From: SCUB01 sp041918675
GTDB taxonomy: Bacteria; Pseudomonadota; Alphaproteobacteria; Rhizobiales; Xanthobacteraceae
Assembly (NCBI GenBank): GCA_041918675.1
Contig: JAYRVF010000003.1
Coordinates: 111,316 to 175,315, forward strand
DNA length: 64,000 bases
Reading direction: 5' to 3'
Part shown: piece by piece, positions 9,071 to 17,380 of the stretch
Layout of the letters: each line of letters begins with the position of its first letter
Position numbering within the stretch: the first letter of the stretch is position 1
The notes under the pieces: model-generated
Databases searched by the model: none
Seen by the model: only the letters and a program-made list of their open reading frames with translations
What the model was told of the DNA's origin: nothing
Translations under genes and position numbers: made by a program

Positions 9071-9991
9071 TTAGGGCGCGATGAGCACCTGCCGGCATTC
9101 GGGAGGCAAGTCCGCCATGGTCAGCGGCGGCTTCGGCTTGGGCGGCGTCGGCGACGGCTTGGGATGGATGATCGCGTCGCGGAACCACCAATTGAGATCC
9201 TTGCCGCAACCCTCGCCCGGTGGAACGGGGTCCTGCGACTTGCAGCCGGAACTGTCGCTCGGGCAGCCGATACGAACATGAAAGTGATAGTCGTGCCCGT
9301 AATAAGGCCGGACCTTGTTGAGCCAGCCGCGATCGCCGCGCGCCTCGCGACATAGTGCCTTCTTGATCGCGGCGTTGACGAGGACGCGCTCCACGGCGGC
9401 GTCGGTGGCGGCGGCCTTGATGATGCCGAGATGTCCGGGTGTCCACACCGCCGGGTCGACGTCGAGGCGATCGGCGCCGACCGTCATGGTCGCCGACATT
9501 TCCTCCCGTTCCCGCCGCGTCAACTCGCGCTCAGGCATCGGCGTCAGCCAGATGTCGGCGTCGAGGCCGACCTGATGGCTCGCGTGCCCGGTGAGCATCG
9601 GCCCGCCGCGCGGCTGGGAGAGATCGCCGACGAGCAGGCCGCGCCAGCCGACCCGGGGGGCCTTGTGCGCGAGCCTTTCGATCAGCGCGATGAGTTCGGG
9701 ATGTCCCCACATGCGGTTGCGCGACAGGCGCATCACCTGCCACGTCTTGCCGTTGACCGGCAGCGCCCTGGCGCCGGCGAGGCACCCCTTGGCGTAGAAG
9801 CCGATCGCGCGCGTGGCAAGCGCGGCCGGCGCGGCCTTGCGGCCGAAAAGCTGTTTGGCGGCGGTCGCGGGGTCGTCCGGATTGGCGAGCGGCGGCAAGG
9901 GCGCGGGATCGAGCGTGCCCTTGTCCTGCGCCCACGCCGGCGCGGCCAGCGCCAGCAGGAGAAGAAGGGTGGTGAGCGTTCGTGTCGTCAT
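9071..9991 (-). CDS. mepA: Penicillin-insensitive murein DD-endopeptidase (MepA)
   Basis: Cleaves D-Ala-meso-DAP cross-links in peptidoglycan; periplasmic zinc LAS-family peptidase. The 306-residue product starts with a clear signal peptide (MTTRTLTTLLLLLALAAPAW, cut near AQ-D). The metal and catalytic region GHASHQVGLDADIWLTP lies at about residues 135-151, and the second His cluster is GHDYHFHVRIGCP near residue 236. GCGKDLNWWF and a Pro/Lys-rich linker follow, as in other MepA proteins. Length is close to the family norm. It is convergent with the binding-protein gene (17 bases apart) and divergent from an L,D-transpeptidase gene, making a small cell-wall remodelling locus. Confidence 0.95.
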   Translation of the reverse strand: MTTRTLTTLLLLLALAAPAWAQDKGTLDPAPLPPLANPDDPATAAKQLFGRKAAPAALATRAIGFYAKGCLAGARALPVNGKTWQVMRLSRNRMWGHPELIALIERLAHKAPRVGWRGLLVGDLSQPRGGPMLTGHASHQVGLDADIWLTPMPERELTRREREEMSATMTVGADRLDVDPAVWTPGHLGIIKAAATDAAVERVLVNAAIKKALCREARGDRGWLNKVRPYYGHDYHFHVRIGCPSDSSGCKSQDPVPPGEGCGKDLNWWFRDAIIHPKPSPTPPKPKPPLTMADLPPECRQVLIAP

Positions 9992-10090
9992 GAACGCGAA
10001 TCATAACCGATCCGCCATGAGGAACGGAAGTCGGGGTCTTTACAGAGCCTTGTTGATCGGCATGCTTTTGTTCGGCCGGGCAGGTATCGC

Positions 10091-10570
10091 GTGGCGGGGA
10101 GGACCACCATGCTTCATCGCTTCAATCGCCTCCGTGTGGCGGGCGCGCGCGGCGCGCGGTGCGCCATTACCCTGGCTATCCTCGCGTTCCCTTGCGTCAC
10201 GCCGGCATGGGCCTGGGTCGATGTTCACATCGACAAGTCGTCGCAAACGATGACGGTGAGCGTCGATGGACTTGCGCGCCACCAATGGCCGGTCTCGACC
10301 GGGCGGCGCGGCTACGGCACGCCGAGCGGCGTGTTCCGGCCGCGGCGGCTGGAGCGGCGGTGGTTTTCACGGAAATACTACAATTCGCCGATGCCTCACG
10401 CGATCTTCTTCTATCACGGCTTCGCCATTCACGGCACGACCGAGCTGCATCGCCTGGGCGGGCCGGCCTCGCACGGCTGCGTGCGGCTTCATCCCGCGCA
10501 CGCGGCCCGGCTCTTCGGCCTCGTGCGGGAGGCCGGAGCCGGCGCGACGCGGATCGTCGTTTCCGAATAG
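10091..10570 (+). CDS. Small L,D-transpeptidase (YkuD domain), exported
   Basis: About 150 residues and essentially one catalytic domain. An N-terminal hydrophobic segment (residues 24-41, ending CVTPAWAW) looks like a signal peptide. The YkuD signature is HGTTELHRLGGPASHGCVRL, with the nucleophile Cys130 preceded by SHG and the conserved His at 114. Such enzymes make 3-3 cross-links in peptidoglycan or attach proteins to it. The start may be the ATG at 10091 or the one at 10109 (MLHRFNRL). It is divergent from mepA with 99 bases between, and could act on the same wall. No separate peptidoglycan-binding domain is present. The exact reaction cannot be told from sequence. Confidence 0.9.
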   Translation: MAGRTTMLHRFNRLRVAGARGARCAITLAILAFPCVTPAWAWVDVHIDKSSQTMTVSVDGLARHQWPVSTGRRGYGTPSGVFRPRRLERRWFSRKYYNSPMPHAIFFYHGFAIHGTTELHRLGGPASHGCVRLHPAHAARLFGLVREAGAGATRIVVSE

Positions 10571-10734
10571 CGCGCGACCTTCCGCTTCGATCGCGCCCCG
10601 GGGCAGGCGCGCGCGAGGCACGAAGACCCGAGCCTTGGATGAAGGCGGTGCGTCCGGTCGCGGCGGACGACCGATGGCGGACAGATGAAGGCAAACAAGG
10701 ACGAGCGGTCGACGCAAGGCGAACAACGCAAAGC

Positions 10735-10838
10735 GAACAATGGAAATGAACAATGGAAATGAACAATGGGAATGGGCAGTGGGATTGGACAGTGGGATTG
10801 GACAACGGGAATGGACAACGGGAATGGACAATGGAAAA
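10735..10838. repeat. Tandem repeat, period 13, eight units
   Basis: Eight adjacent 13-base units fill this span, beginning GAACAATGGAAAT (two copies), then GAACAATGGGAAT and GGGCAGTGGGATT, and ending with GGACAACGGGAAT (two copies) and a partial-match unit. A degenerate copy precedes it at about 10721-10734. The period is not a multiple of three, so apparent reading frames across it (starting MEMNNGNE in one frame) are artefacts. It sits in the 393-base gene-free gap between the L,D-transpeptidase and the DUF1508 gene; the rest of the gap is GC-rich and featureless except for the hairpin at 10839. Confidence 0.95.
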
Positions 10839-10863
10839 CGCCGGAAACCGATGGTTTCCGGCG
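10839..10863 (-). terminator. Perfect 11-bp hairpin, likely terminator of the DUF1508 gene
   Basis: CGCCGGAAACC and GGTTTCCGGCG are exact complements separated by GAT. On the - strand the stem is followed by TTTTCC, as for an intrinsic terminator about 100 bases past the DUF1508 stop codon. On the + strand only TTGTTCC follows, so termination in that direction would be weaker. It directly abuts the 13-base tandem repeat. Confidence 0.65.
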
Positions 10864-10963
10864 TTGTTCCACTTCAGTCATGGCCGTCCAGCCGCCCCGC
10901 TTCCTTTCGCGCGGCGCCCTTGGAAAGGACGCCGCCCGCGCGCGGGGCGAAGCCAGCGCGGGC

Positions 10964-11272
10964 TCAGCCCGGCATGTCGCCCATCGGCGTCGGCGCGGCG
11001 GGCGGGGCCTTCGGCTTCGCCGCCTTGCGCTTGGCCGCCTTCTTCTTCGCGGGTTTGGCCTTCGCTCCCTTCGCGGGCGCGGCCTTGACCGCCTTGGTCT
11101 GATCGTCGATCGCGGCCTTGGGCGAATTCTTGATGATCGACTTGATCACCGCCTTCGCGCTCGCCTTCGATGAATAGCCTTCGGTGGCGAACATCTTCTC
11201 GCCATTGGGCGCCCGGAACCTCACCCGGAACTCTTCGCGCTTGTCCTTGTAGATTTCAAACTTGTACGGCAT
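10964..11272 (-). CDS. DUF1508 (YegP-type) domain with Lys/Ala-rich histone H1-like tail
   Basis: A 102-residue protein. Residues 1-48 match the DUF1508/YegP unit: YKFEIYKDKREEFRVRFRAP then NGEKMFATEGYSSKASAKAV, followed by IKSIIKNSPKAAIDD. From about residue 57 the protein is almost only Lys, Ala and Pro (PAKGAKAKPAKKKAAKRKAA), like histone H1 tails and alphaproteobacterial nucleoid proteins, ending PTPMGDMPG. DUF1508 proteins are of unknown function; the tail suggests nucleic-acid binding, which is inference. I chose the ATG at 11272 (MPYKFEIYKD) because the domain begins immediately; the frame extends 26 codons further up without similarity. A hairpin at 10839-10863 probably ends its transcript. 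Confidence 0.85.
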   Translation of the reverse strand: MPYKFEIYKDKREEFRVRFRAPNGEKMFATEGYSSKASAKAVIKSIIKNSPKAAIDDQTKAVKAAPAKGAKAKPAKKKAAKRKAAKPKAPPAAPTPMGDMPG

Positions 11273-11460
11273 CTGCCCCGCTCCCGCTCGGCTCTCGATT
11301 CGTTTCGTGAACGAACGGGCAATCGTCGTCGCGCGGCGCGAAAGTGTCAAGGGCGCGGGGATCGTCGCGTGCGTAAAAGCAGTCGCGATGGCGTGATGCC
11401 GGGCCGCTCATCATCGCGGCGCGCGCCGCAAGGACCTTTTTCGCACGGCGTCGCGCGGCG

Positions 11461-12309
11461 TCAGAATGTGGCGGCGATCCGGCCGACGCCCGCAAGCACG
11501 GCATCGCGCGCCTCCGGCGTCGCGGCCGCGTTGCGATAATAGGCGGCGATGACGAGCGGCGCGCGACGCGCGGGCCAGACCACGGCGACGTCGTTGGCCT
11601 CGCCGCGCGGACCGCTGCCGGTCTTATCGCCGACGCGCCAATCCGCCGGCAGGCCGGCGCGTAGGCGCTTGTCGCCGGTCTTGCAGGCGAGGAGCCACTC
11701 CGTGAGCCGGCGGCGCGAAGCCATGGACAGCGTGTCGCCCAGAACCAGGGTGCGGACGCTTCGCGCCATCGCCCCCGGCGTCGTCGTGTCGCGGACGTCG
11801 CCCGCCGGCACGTCATTGAGCCCCGGCTCGGCGCGATCGAGCCGCGTCACCCTGTCGCCGAGGCGACGCGCGAGGGCGGTGACCACCTTCGGCCCGCCGA
11901 TCGCGTCGAGGATGAGATTCGCCGCGGTGTTGTCGCTTAGCGTCACGGCCGCTTCGCACAGCGCGTCGAGCGTCATGACGCCGCCGGCATGTTTCTCGGT
12001 CGCGGGCGAATAGGCGAGGAGCCTGTTCCGCTCGACCGGGATTTGGCGATCGAGCGTCTCGCGGCCTTCATCGACGCGCTTGAGCACGGCGGCGACCGCG
12101 AGCGGCTTGAAGGTGCTGCACAGCGCGAAACGTTCATCGGCGCGGTGGGTCAGCGCGCGACCCGAGCCGGTATCGAGGAGCACGGCGCCGAGCCGGCCGC
12201 CGGCCTTGCGCTCCAGCGCCGCGAGCGGATTGTCACCGGCCCGCGCGGCGAAGGGGAAGGCAAGGCATGCCCCGACCAGGGCGCGGCGGGAGATCGGCAT
12301 CTTGTGCAT
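11461..12309 (-). CDS. Class A beta-lactamase
   Basis: Serine hydrolase that opens beta-lactam rings in the periplasm. The 282-residue product has all class A hallmarks in order: STFK at 65-68 (nucleophile Ser65, Lys68), SDN at 125-127, EPGLN at 161-165 (general-base Glu in the omega loop), and KTGSG at 229-233. The N-terminus is a short signal peptide with two arginines (SRRALVGACLAFPFAARAG), possibly Tat-type. A Cys stands just before the catalytic Ser, as in class A carbapenemases, but its usual partner after KTG-x is not present, so no carbapenemase claim is made. No mobile element flanks it and its composition matches its neighbours, so it looks chromosomal and native. Confidence 0.94.
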   Translation of the reverse strand: MHKMPISRRALVGACLAFPFAARAGDNPLAALERKAGGRLGAVLLDTGSGRALTHRADERFALCSTFKPLAVAAVLKRVDEGRETLDRQIPVERNRLLAYSPATEKHAGGVMTLDALCEAAVTLSDNTAANLILDAIGGPKVVTALARRLGDRVTRLDRAEPGLNDVPAGDVRDTTTPGAMARSVRTLVLGDTLSMASRRRLTEWLLACKTGDKRLRAGLPADWRVGDKTGSGPRGEANDVAVVWPARRAPLVIAAYYRNAAATPEARDAVLAGVGRIAATF

Positions 12310-12346
12310 TCCGGTGACCTACGCCCGGCCCGCGCCGCGCGCAACG

Positions 12347-14158
12347 TCACTCATCCACCTTCAGCGCGGCGATGAAGGCCTCCTGCGGGATGTCGACCTT
12401 GCCGAACTGGCGCATGCGCTTCTTGCCCTCTTTCTGCTTCTCCAGCAGCTTGCGCTTGCGGGTGATGTCGCCACCGTAGCACTTGGCCGTCACGTCCTTG
12501 CGCAGCGCCCGCACCGTCTCGCGCGCGATGATCTTGCCGCCGATCGCCGCCTGGATCGGAATCTGGAACATATGCGGCGGGATCAACTCCTTGAGCTTTT
12601 CCACCATGGCGCGGCCACGCCCTTCCGCGCGGGTGCGGTGGACCAGCATGGCGAGCGCGTCGACCGGCTCGGCGTTGACCAGGATCTGCATCTTGACGAG
12701 ATCGGCCGTCTGGAAATCGGTGAGATGATAGTCGAACGAGGCATAGCCCTTGGAGACGGATTTCAGCCGGTCGTAGAAATCGAACACCACCTCGTTGAGC
12801 GGCAGGTCGTATTTCACCATCGCGCGGTTGCCGACGTAAGTGAGCTCCTTCTGATTGCCGCGCCGGTCCTGGCAGAGCTTGAGCACGGAGCCGAGATAGT
12901 CGTCGGGCGTCAGGATGGTCGCCTCGATCCAGGGCTCGCGGATTTCGGCGATCTTGACGACGTCCGGCATGTCGACCGGATTGTGGATCTCGATCTCCGT
13001 GCCGTCGGTGAGCCGCATCTTGTAGATGACCGACGGCGCGGTCGCGATCAGGTCGAGGTTGAATTCGCGCTCGAGCCGCTCCTGGATGATCTCGAGGTGG
13101 AGCAGGCCGAGAAAGCCGCAGCGGAAGCCGAAGCCGAGCGCGGCGGAGGTTTCCATCTCGAAGGTGAAGGAGGCGTCGTTGAGGCGCAGCTTGCCCATGG
13201 CCGCGCGCAGCGTCTCGAAATCGGCGGCGTCGACCGGAAACAGTCCGCAGAACACGACCGGGACGGCCGGGCGGAAGCCGGGCAGCGCCTCGGCCACCGG
13301 CTTCTTGTCGTCGGTGATGGTGTCGCCGACGCGGGTGTCGGCGACTTCCTTGATCGAGGCGGTGATGACGCCGATCTCGCCCGGTCCAAGCTGATCGACG
13401 GCAACGAGCTTCGGCGTGAGATAGCCGACGCGCTCGACCTCATAGGCCGCGCCCGTGCCCATCAGGCGGATGCGCTGGCCTTTCTTCAGGACGCCGTCGA
13501 CGACCCGCACCAGCACGACGACGCCTAAATAGACATCGTACCAGCTATCGACCAGCAGCGCCTTGAGGGTGGCCTCCGGGTCGCCCTTGGGCGGCGGCAG
13601 GCGCGTGACGATGGCCTCCAGCACGTCCGGCACGCCCACCCCGGTCTTGGCGGAAATGAGCAGCGCGTCGGACGCGTCAAGCCCGATCACGTCCTCGATC
13701 TGGCTCTTGACCTTTTCCGGTTCGGCGGCCGGCAGGTCGGCCTTGTTGAGGACCGGCACGACCTCGTGATTGTTGTCGAGCGCCTGGTAGACATTGGCGA
13801 GCGTCTGCGCCTCGACGCCCTGGCTGGCATCGACCACGAGGAGCGAGCCCTCGCAGGCCGCGAGCGAGCGGTTGACCTCATAGGCGAAGTCGACATGGCC
13901 GGGTGTGTCGATCAGGTTGAGGATGTAGGTCTTGCCGTCCTTGGCGCGATAGGAAAGGCGCACCGTCTGCGCCTTGATGGTGATGCCGCGCTCGCGTTCG
14001 ATGTCCATCGAATCGAGCACCTGTTCGCGGCCTTCCATCTCGCGCTCGCTCAAGCCGCCGGTGAGCTGAATCAGCCGGTCGGCGAGCGTCGATTTGCCAT
14101 GGTCGATGTGCGCAACGATGGAAAAGTTGCGGATGTTGTCGATTGATTGGGTGGTCAT
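12347..14158 (-). CDS. lepA: Elongation factor 4 (LepA), ribosomal back-translocase GTPase
   Basis: A 603-residue translational GTPase acting on stalled or stressed ribosomes. G1 is VAHIDHGKSTLADRL, followed by the switch I region ERERGITIKAQTVRL, G3 DTPGHVDF and G4 NKADLP. The EF-G-like domains follow, and the C-terminal LepA-specific domain includes PPHMFQIPIQAAIGGKIIAR and the tail CYGGDITRKRKLLEKQKEGK. The ATG at 14158 (MTTQSIDNIRNFSIVAHIDH) is the family-typical start; an in-frame ATG at 14176 would add six residues. Length is normal. It lies 38 bases upstream of the beta-lactamase stop-to-start junction on the same strand. Confidence 0.98.
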   Translation of the reverse strand: MTTQSIDNIRNFSIVAHIDHGKSTLADRLIQLTGGLSEREMEGREQVLDSMDIERERGITIKAQTVRLSYRAKDGKTYILNLIDTPGHVDFAYEVNRSLAACEGSLLVVDASQGVEAQTLANVYQALDNNHEVVPVLNKADLPAAEPEKVKSQIEDVIGLDASDALLISAKTGVGVPDVLEAIVTRLPPPKGDPEATLKALLVDSWYDVYLGVVVLVRVVDGVLKKGQRIRLMGTGAAYEVERVGYLTPKLVAVDQLGPGEIGVITASIKEVADTRVGDTITDDKKPVAEALPGFRPAVPVVFCGLFPVDAADFETLRAAMGKLRLNDASFTFEMETSAALGFGFRCGFLGLLHLEIIQERLEREFNLDLIATAPSVIYKMRLTDGTEIEIHNPVDMPDVVKIAEIREPWIEATILTPDDYLGSVLKLCQDRRGNQKELTYVGNRAMVKYDLPLNEVVFDFYDRLKSVSKGYASFDYHLTDFQTADLVKMQILVNAEPVDALAMLVHRTRAEGRGRAMVEKLKELIPPHMFQIPIQAAIGGKIIARETVRALRKDVTAKCYGGDITRKRKLLEKQKEGKKRMRQFGKVDIPQEAFIAALKVDE

Positions 14159-14244
14159 GGTTGCGCCCGATAGCACCCGCTTCCCACGGCTTCAAGGGCG
14201 GATTGCCGCCGCGCCGGTCGTTTCGTCGGGGGGCGCGCGGCCGC

Positions 14245-15774
14245 TCAGCAGGCGCGTGGCGCAATGAAGGCGTAGAAATAGTGATGGCGCTTGCTCGACC
14301 AGTCGCGACGGTAGGGCAATTCGATGTGCCGCGGTGGCGTCCGGTCGGGAAAGTCGGCGGCGAAGAGCCCGCGAGCCTCCTCCTCGGAAGGCGCGATCAC
14401 GATCGCGCCGAAGCGGCGAACGCGCTCGCGGTCCGTCCATGGCGCGTAGGCATAGTCCTGATCGCTCAGGCCGATCACCGGTCTCGGGCCCCGGCTGTAA
14501 TACAGCGCGACGGCATAGGCGTTGAGCTTCTCGCCCATGATGTAGCCGGGTCCGCAGCCATGCGCCGCCGTCCACTCGCTCCGCAGCCTGGCGGCGGCCC
14601 CCGGCGCGGGATCCTGGAGCTGATCGCGCAGGACGAAGAGGCCATAGCCGATCGTTCCCGCGATCAGCGCGAGCCAGAGAATCCACATCGTGCGCACCAG
14701 GCCGATCAGCCCGGACGGTTGCACGCGGACGAAGCCCAAAATGAGAAGCGCGGCGATCGGGAGATAGGGATAGGAAAAGCGCGACCGGAACTGAAGCCCG
14801 GTGATGAAGATCATGCCGGTCAAGATCGCGAGGAACGCGATCGCCGCCGCGCCCAGAAAACGCGCCGACGGCGTCGGCGGCCAATGGGCTAGCTTGAGGC
14901 ATTTTTCCTTCCATCCCGCGACGGCGATGATGATCAGAGGCAGCCACATCAGGGCGAACGGCGAGGCGAAGGCGATGAACGCGTCGAGCCGGCTCGTGAT
15001 CGACGCGCCGAAGTCGAAAAAATGGCCGCCATAGGTGATCGCGTCGCGGCCGCGAAGCTCCGCGGCGATGGTTGGCAGGGCGATCGCGGCGGCCAGCAAC
15101 ACGGCCACGTAAAATTTGCCGGCGATGAACACGCGCCGATATTCCGGCGTCGCCAGCGCCGCGACCAGCAGCGAGACGATCAGAACCACCGCGAAATATT
15201 TCGCGAGCATGCTCAGGCCGATCACCGCGCCGAGCGCGAGCCAGTCCCGCCAGCGATCGTCGCGCGTCGCGGCCAAGGCGTGAAAGACGGCCGCGGCCCA
15301 CAGCGGCGCCTGGATTTGATCGGCGTTGAGCGCGATCGTCGGCAGCCAGGCCGACAGATAGAAGCCGCAGACGCCGATCAGCAGGAACGGGGCGATCGCG
15401 GTCCGGTCGAGGAATTCGCGCGCGATCCGGACGAGGTAATGGAAGCAAACGACGTTGAGGATCTGCGCCACGACCATGTAGAACCAGGCGTCGCGCGGGC
15501 CGGCGAGCGAGGCCAGTCCCGCGACCCACGACTGCAGCGGGGGATGCTTCCAGGTCGTGATCGGATAGGTCAGCCCCCAATTGATCTGTTCGCGCAGGTC
15601 GACATAGGGCGTGGGATAGAACAGGACGCAGACGACGACCGGATAGGCGAGGGAGATCGCGAACAACAGCGCGACGTGGCGCGACGCGCGTTCCGGCGAA
15701 AGCGCGCCGAAGGAATCGAACATCGGCGTTCGCGCCGCCTCGATCGCCGCGTCAAGGGTTGCGGACCTGGCCAT
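14245..15774 (-). CDS. GT39/ArnT-like polytopic glycosyltransferase (PMT_2 family)
   Basis: A 509-residue membrane protein with about ten to twelve hydrophobic segments. The first periplasmic loop carries the GT-C pattern: acidic YPTPYVDLREQINWGL, then TWKHPPLQSWVAGLASLAG (the H-P-P-L-x-x-W motif of dolichyl/undecaprenyl-phosphate sugar transferases). A C-terminal periplasmic region after the helices begins near PGYIMGEKLNAYAVALYYS. Such enzymes move a sugar from a lipid-phosphate carrier to lipid A, protein or another glycan; the acceptor here is unknown. The ATG at 15774 (MARSATLDAAIEAARTPMFD) is favoured; an in-frame ATG at 15813 is possible. There is no sugar-lipid synthase next to it. 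Confidence 0.85.
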   Translation of the reverse strand: MARSATLDAAIEAARTPMFDSFGALSPERASRHVALLFAISLAYPVVVCVLFYPTPYVDLREQINWGLTYPITTWKHPPLQSWVAGLASLAGPRDAWFYMVVAQILNVVCFHYLVRIAREFLDRTAIAPFLLIGVCGFYLSAWLPTIALNADQIQAPLWAAAVFHALAATRDDRWRDWLALGAVIGLSMLAKYFAVVLIVSLLVAALATPEYRRVFIAGKFYVAVLLAAAIALPTIAAELRGRDAITYGGHFFDFGASITSRLDAFIAFASPFALMWLPLIIIAVAGWKEKCLKLAHWPPTPSARFLGAAAIAFLAILTGMIFITGLQFRSRFSYPYLPIAALLILGFVRVQPSGLIGLVRTMWILWLALIAGTIGYGLFVLRDQLQDPAPGAAARLRSEWTAAHGCGPGYIMGEKLNAYAVALYYSRGPRPVIGLSDQDYAYAPWTDRERVRRFGAIVIAPSEEEARGLFAADFPDRTPPRHIELPYRRDWSSKRHHYFYAFIAPRAC

Positions 15775-15912
15775 GTCGGGTTCCCAGCGCGGTCGAAAAT
15801 GGTCACGCTTCACGCGAGGGCGCGGGAAGCGGTGGTCCGATGAAGTCGCGATTTCGGCGTTTCTGGTAACAGATCGCGCGCGCGCCGTCAGCCCGAGGGT
15901 CGGCCGTCCGGC

Positions 15913-16209
15913 CTAATCCTCTTCCCCGAACTTCTCGGTAACGAGGCTCGTGAGCGCGTCCAAGACCTCGCGGGCCTGCGGGCCGGTCGCGGTCACCTTG
16001 ATGGTCGTGCCGATTCCGGCGGCGAGCATCATCAGCCCCATGATCGAGGTGCCGCCCACGGTCTCGCCGTTGCGGTTGACGGTGACCTCGGCGTTGAAGC
16101 GTTCCACGGTCTGGACGAATTTCGCGGACGCGCGCGCGTGCAGGCCGCGCTTGTTGGTGATGGGAAGCTCTCGGGTCAGGACGCCCGATGCGTCGGCGGC
16201 TTCCGTCAT
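15913..16209 (-). CDS. HPr phosphocarrier protein of the regulatory PTS
   Basis: A 98-residue HPr (PtsH/NPr type). His24 in KRGLHARASAKFVQTVERFN is the site phosphorylated by Enzyme I, and Ser55 in GGTSIMGLMMLAA is the regulatory serine phosphorylated by HprK, encoded 0.7 kb upstream. The N-terminus is about nine residues longer than E. coli HPr. The start codon overlaps the EIIA stop codon by four bases (ATGA), so the two are coupled. No sugar permease (EIIB/EIIC) or Enzyme I gene is nearby, so this is the incomplete PTS known from alphaproteobacteria, which regulates rather than transports. Confidence 0.95.
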   Translation of the reverse strand: MTEAADASGVLTRELPITNKRGLHARASAKFVQTVERFNAEVTVNRNGETVGGTSIMGLMMLAAGIGTTIKVTATGPQAREVLDALTSLVTEKFGEED

Positions 16210-16607
16210 TTGCCGGCCAACACCCGGCTCGCGATGGTGACGTATTTGCGTCCCGCATCCTGCGCGGCGGCGATCGCGTCGGGCAGGGGCTGCTCCGCGC
16301 GAATCTTGGCGAGCTTGACAAGCATTGGCAGGTTGATGCCGGCGAGAACCTCGACCTTCGGCCGGCTCATGCACGAGATCGCGAGATTGGACGGCGTGCC
16401 GCCGAACATGTCGGTGAGAATGGCGACGCCGTCGCCGCTATCCACGCGCTTGACAGCGTCGATGATGTCCTGACGGCAAAGATCGGCGTCGTCCTCGGCG
16501 CCGATCGTGACCGCCTCGATTTGCTTCTGCGGACCCACGACGTGTTCCAGGGCAGCCTTGAATTCTTCCGCAAGGCGGCCGTGGGTCACCAGGACAAGTC
16601 CAATCAT
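16206..16607 (-). CDS. PTS EIIA component, mannose family (regulatory)
   Basis: A 133-residue free-standing EIIA-Man domain. It starts MIGLVLVTHGRLAEEFKAAL, where His9 is the phosphorylation site, and continues with the family strings GVAILTDMFGGTPSNLAIS and VLAGINLPML. It accepts phosphate from HPr, whose gene follows with a four-base overlap. There is no linked EIIB or EIIC, so the output is expected to be regulatory, for example through partner binding; in related bacteria this protein lies with hprK, chvG and chvI as here. Complete and of normal length. Confidence 0.95.
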   Translation of the reverse strand: MIGLVLVTHGRLAEEFKAALEHVVGPQKQIEAVTIGAEDDADLCRQDIIDAVKRVDSGDGVAILTDMFGGTPSNLAISCMSRPKVEVLAGINLPMLVKLAKIRAEQPLPDAIAAAQDAGRKYVTIASRVLAGK

Positions 16608-16915
16608 TCAACGCTCCTCGTGGGCGCTCTCATGGTGCACCGCACGAAAAGGCCACATCTTGACCAACCAAGGCTGTGACGCAAGGGGCTTTTTCGCTCC
16701 GATCCGCCGAAATTCGTCGCCCTCCGGGGCGGCCGGTAGATCGGCGCGCCCTGGATTGTGCCCTCATATGGTTAGAAAATTCCCGCCGGCCAGGGGCCGC
16801 GAGCAATCGCGCGGCGAGGCGGAATTCTCGCGCCGATAAGGAAGTGGCCCAGATTCAACGCCTTGTGCGAATTCCGATCGCAACGCGGCGTCCGGCTTCG
16901 CCGGATTTGCACGGA
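16608..16915. other. Intergenic region between hprK and the EIIA gene (308 bases)
   Basis: No credible gene is visible. It must hold the ribosome-binding site and probably a promoter for the EIIA-HPr pair. A small perfect stem (TCCGGC-TTC-GCCGGA, 16891-16905) lies just past the hprK stop codon, without a T-run on either side, so termination there is doubtful. Confidence 0.5.
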
Positions 16916-17380
16916 TCACAGTTCGGCGAACTCGCTCGAAAACCAGCTCCACAACAGCGCGCGCGCCGAACCCAGCTCGCCGACCGCGATCCGGGGAAGG
17001 CTGACGCCCATGATCTCGGTCTTGGTCCGCGCGGGTTCCGGCAGGCGGGCGGCGTCCGGGGCGGCGAGATCAACGACGAGCCCGACGACGCCGGCCGGCT
17101 CGAAGGCAAGGCGACGCAGGCCGAGCCCGCGAACCTCCAACAGTCCCTCTAGTCCGTCCGCGGGCATCGCGATCAGGCGGCCGTGGCTCGCTTCAAGGCA
17201 AATCCTGTCGTCGCCGATAAGCCGCGCGAAGGGCGCTCCGAGACCGCTTTCGAGCACGTCGAGCACCAGACGCGACTTGCCCGAACCCGAGGGGCCGCGC
17301 ACGAGCACCGCCTTGGCGCCGACGAGAACGGCGGAGGCGTGAACCGTCGCGGGCTTGGTCGCGGGTTCGGACGTCGTCAT
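16916..17380 (-). CDS. hprK: HPr kinase/phosphatase, short alphaproteobacterial form
   Basis: A 154-residue enzyme that phosphorylates HPr on its regulatory serine and can reverse this. The Walker A loop is RGPSGSGKSRLVLDVLESGL (GPSGSGKS at 29-36), followed by ARLIGDDRICLEASHGRLIA and the C-terminal strand with EIMGVSLPRIAVG. Firmicute HprK is about 310 residues; this form lacks the N-terminal domain, as is normal in alphaproteobacteria. The start codon overlaps the chvG stop codon by four bases, so it is translated as part of the chvI-chvG-hprK unit. This places PTS state and ChvGI signalling in one transcript. Confidence 0.94.
   Translation of the reverse strand: MTTSEPATKPATVHASAVLVGAKAVLVRGPSGSGKSRLVLDVLESGLGAPFARLIGDDRICLEASHGRLIAMPADGLEGLLEVRGLGLRRLAFEPAGVVGLVVDLAAPDAARLPEPARTKTEIMGVSLPRIAVGELGSARALLWSWFSSEFAEL

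Noticed and set aside
10735..10838. Possible CRISPR array
   Set aside because: Units are 13 bases and directly adjacent with no spacers; no cas genes are present. The same holds for the arrays at 38402, 46027 and 47695.
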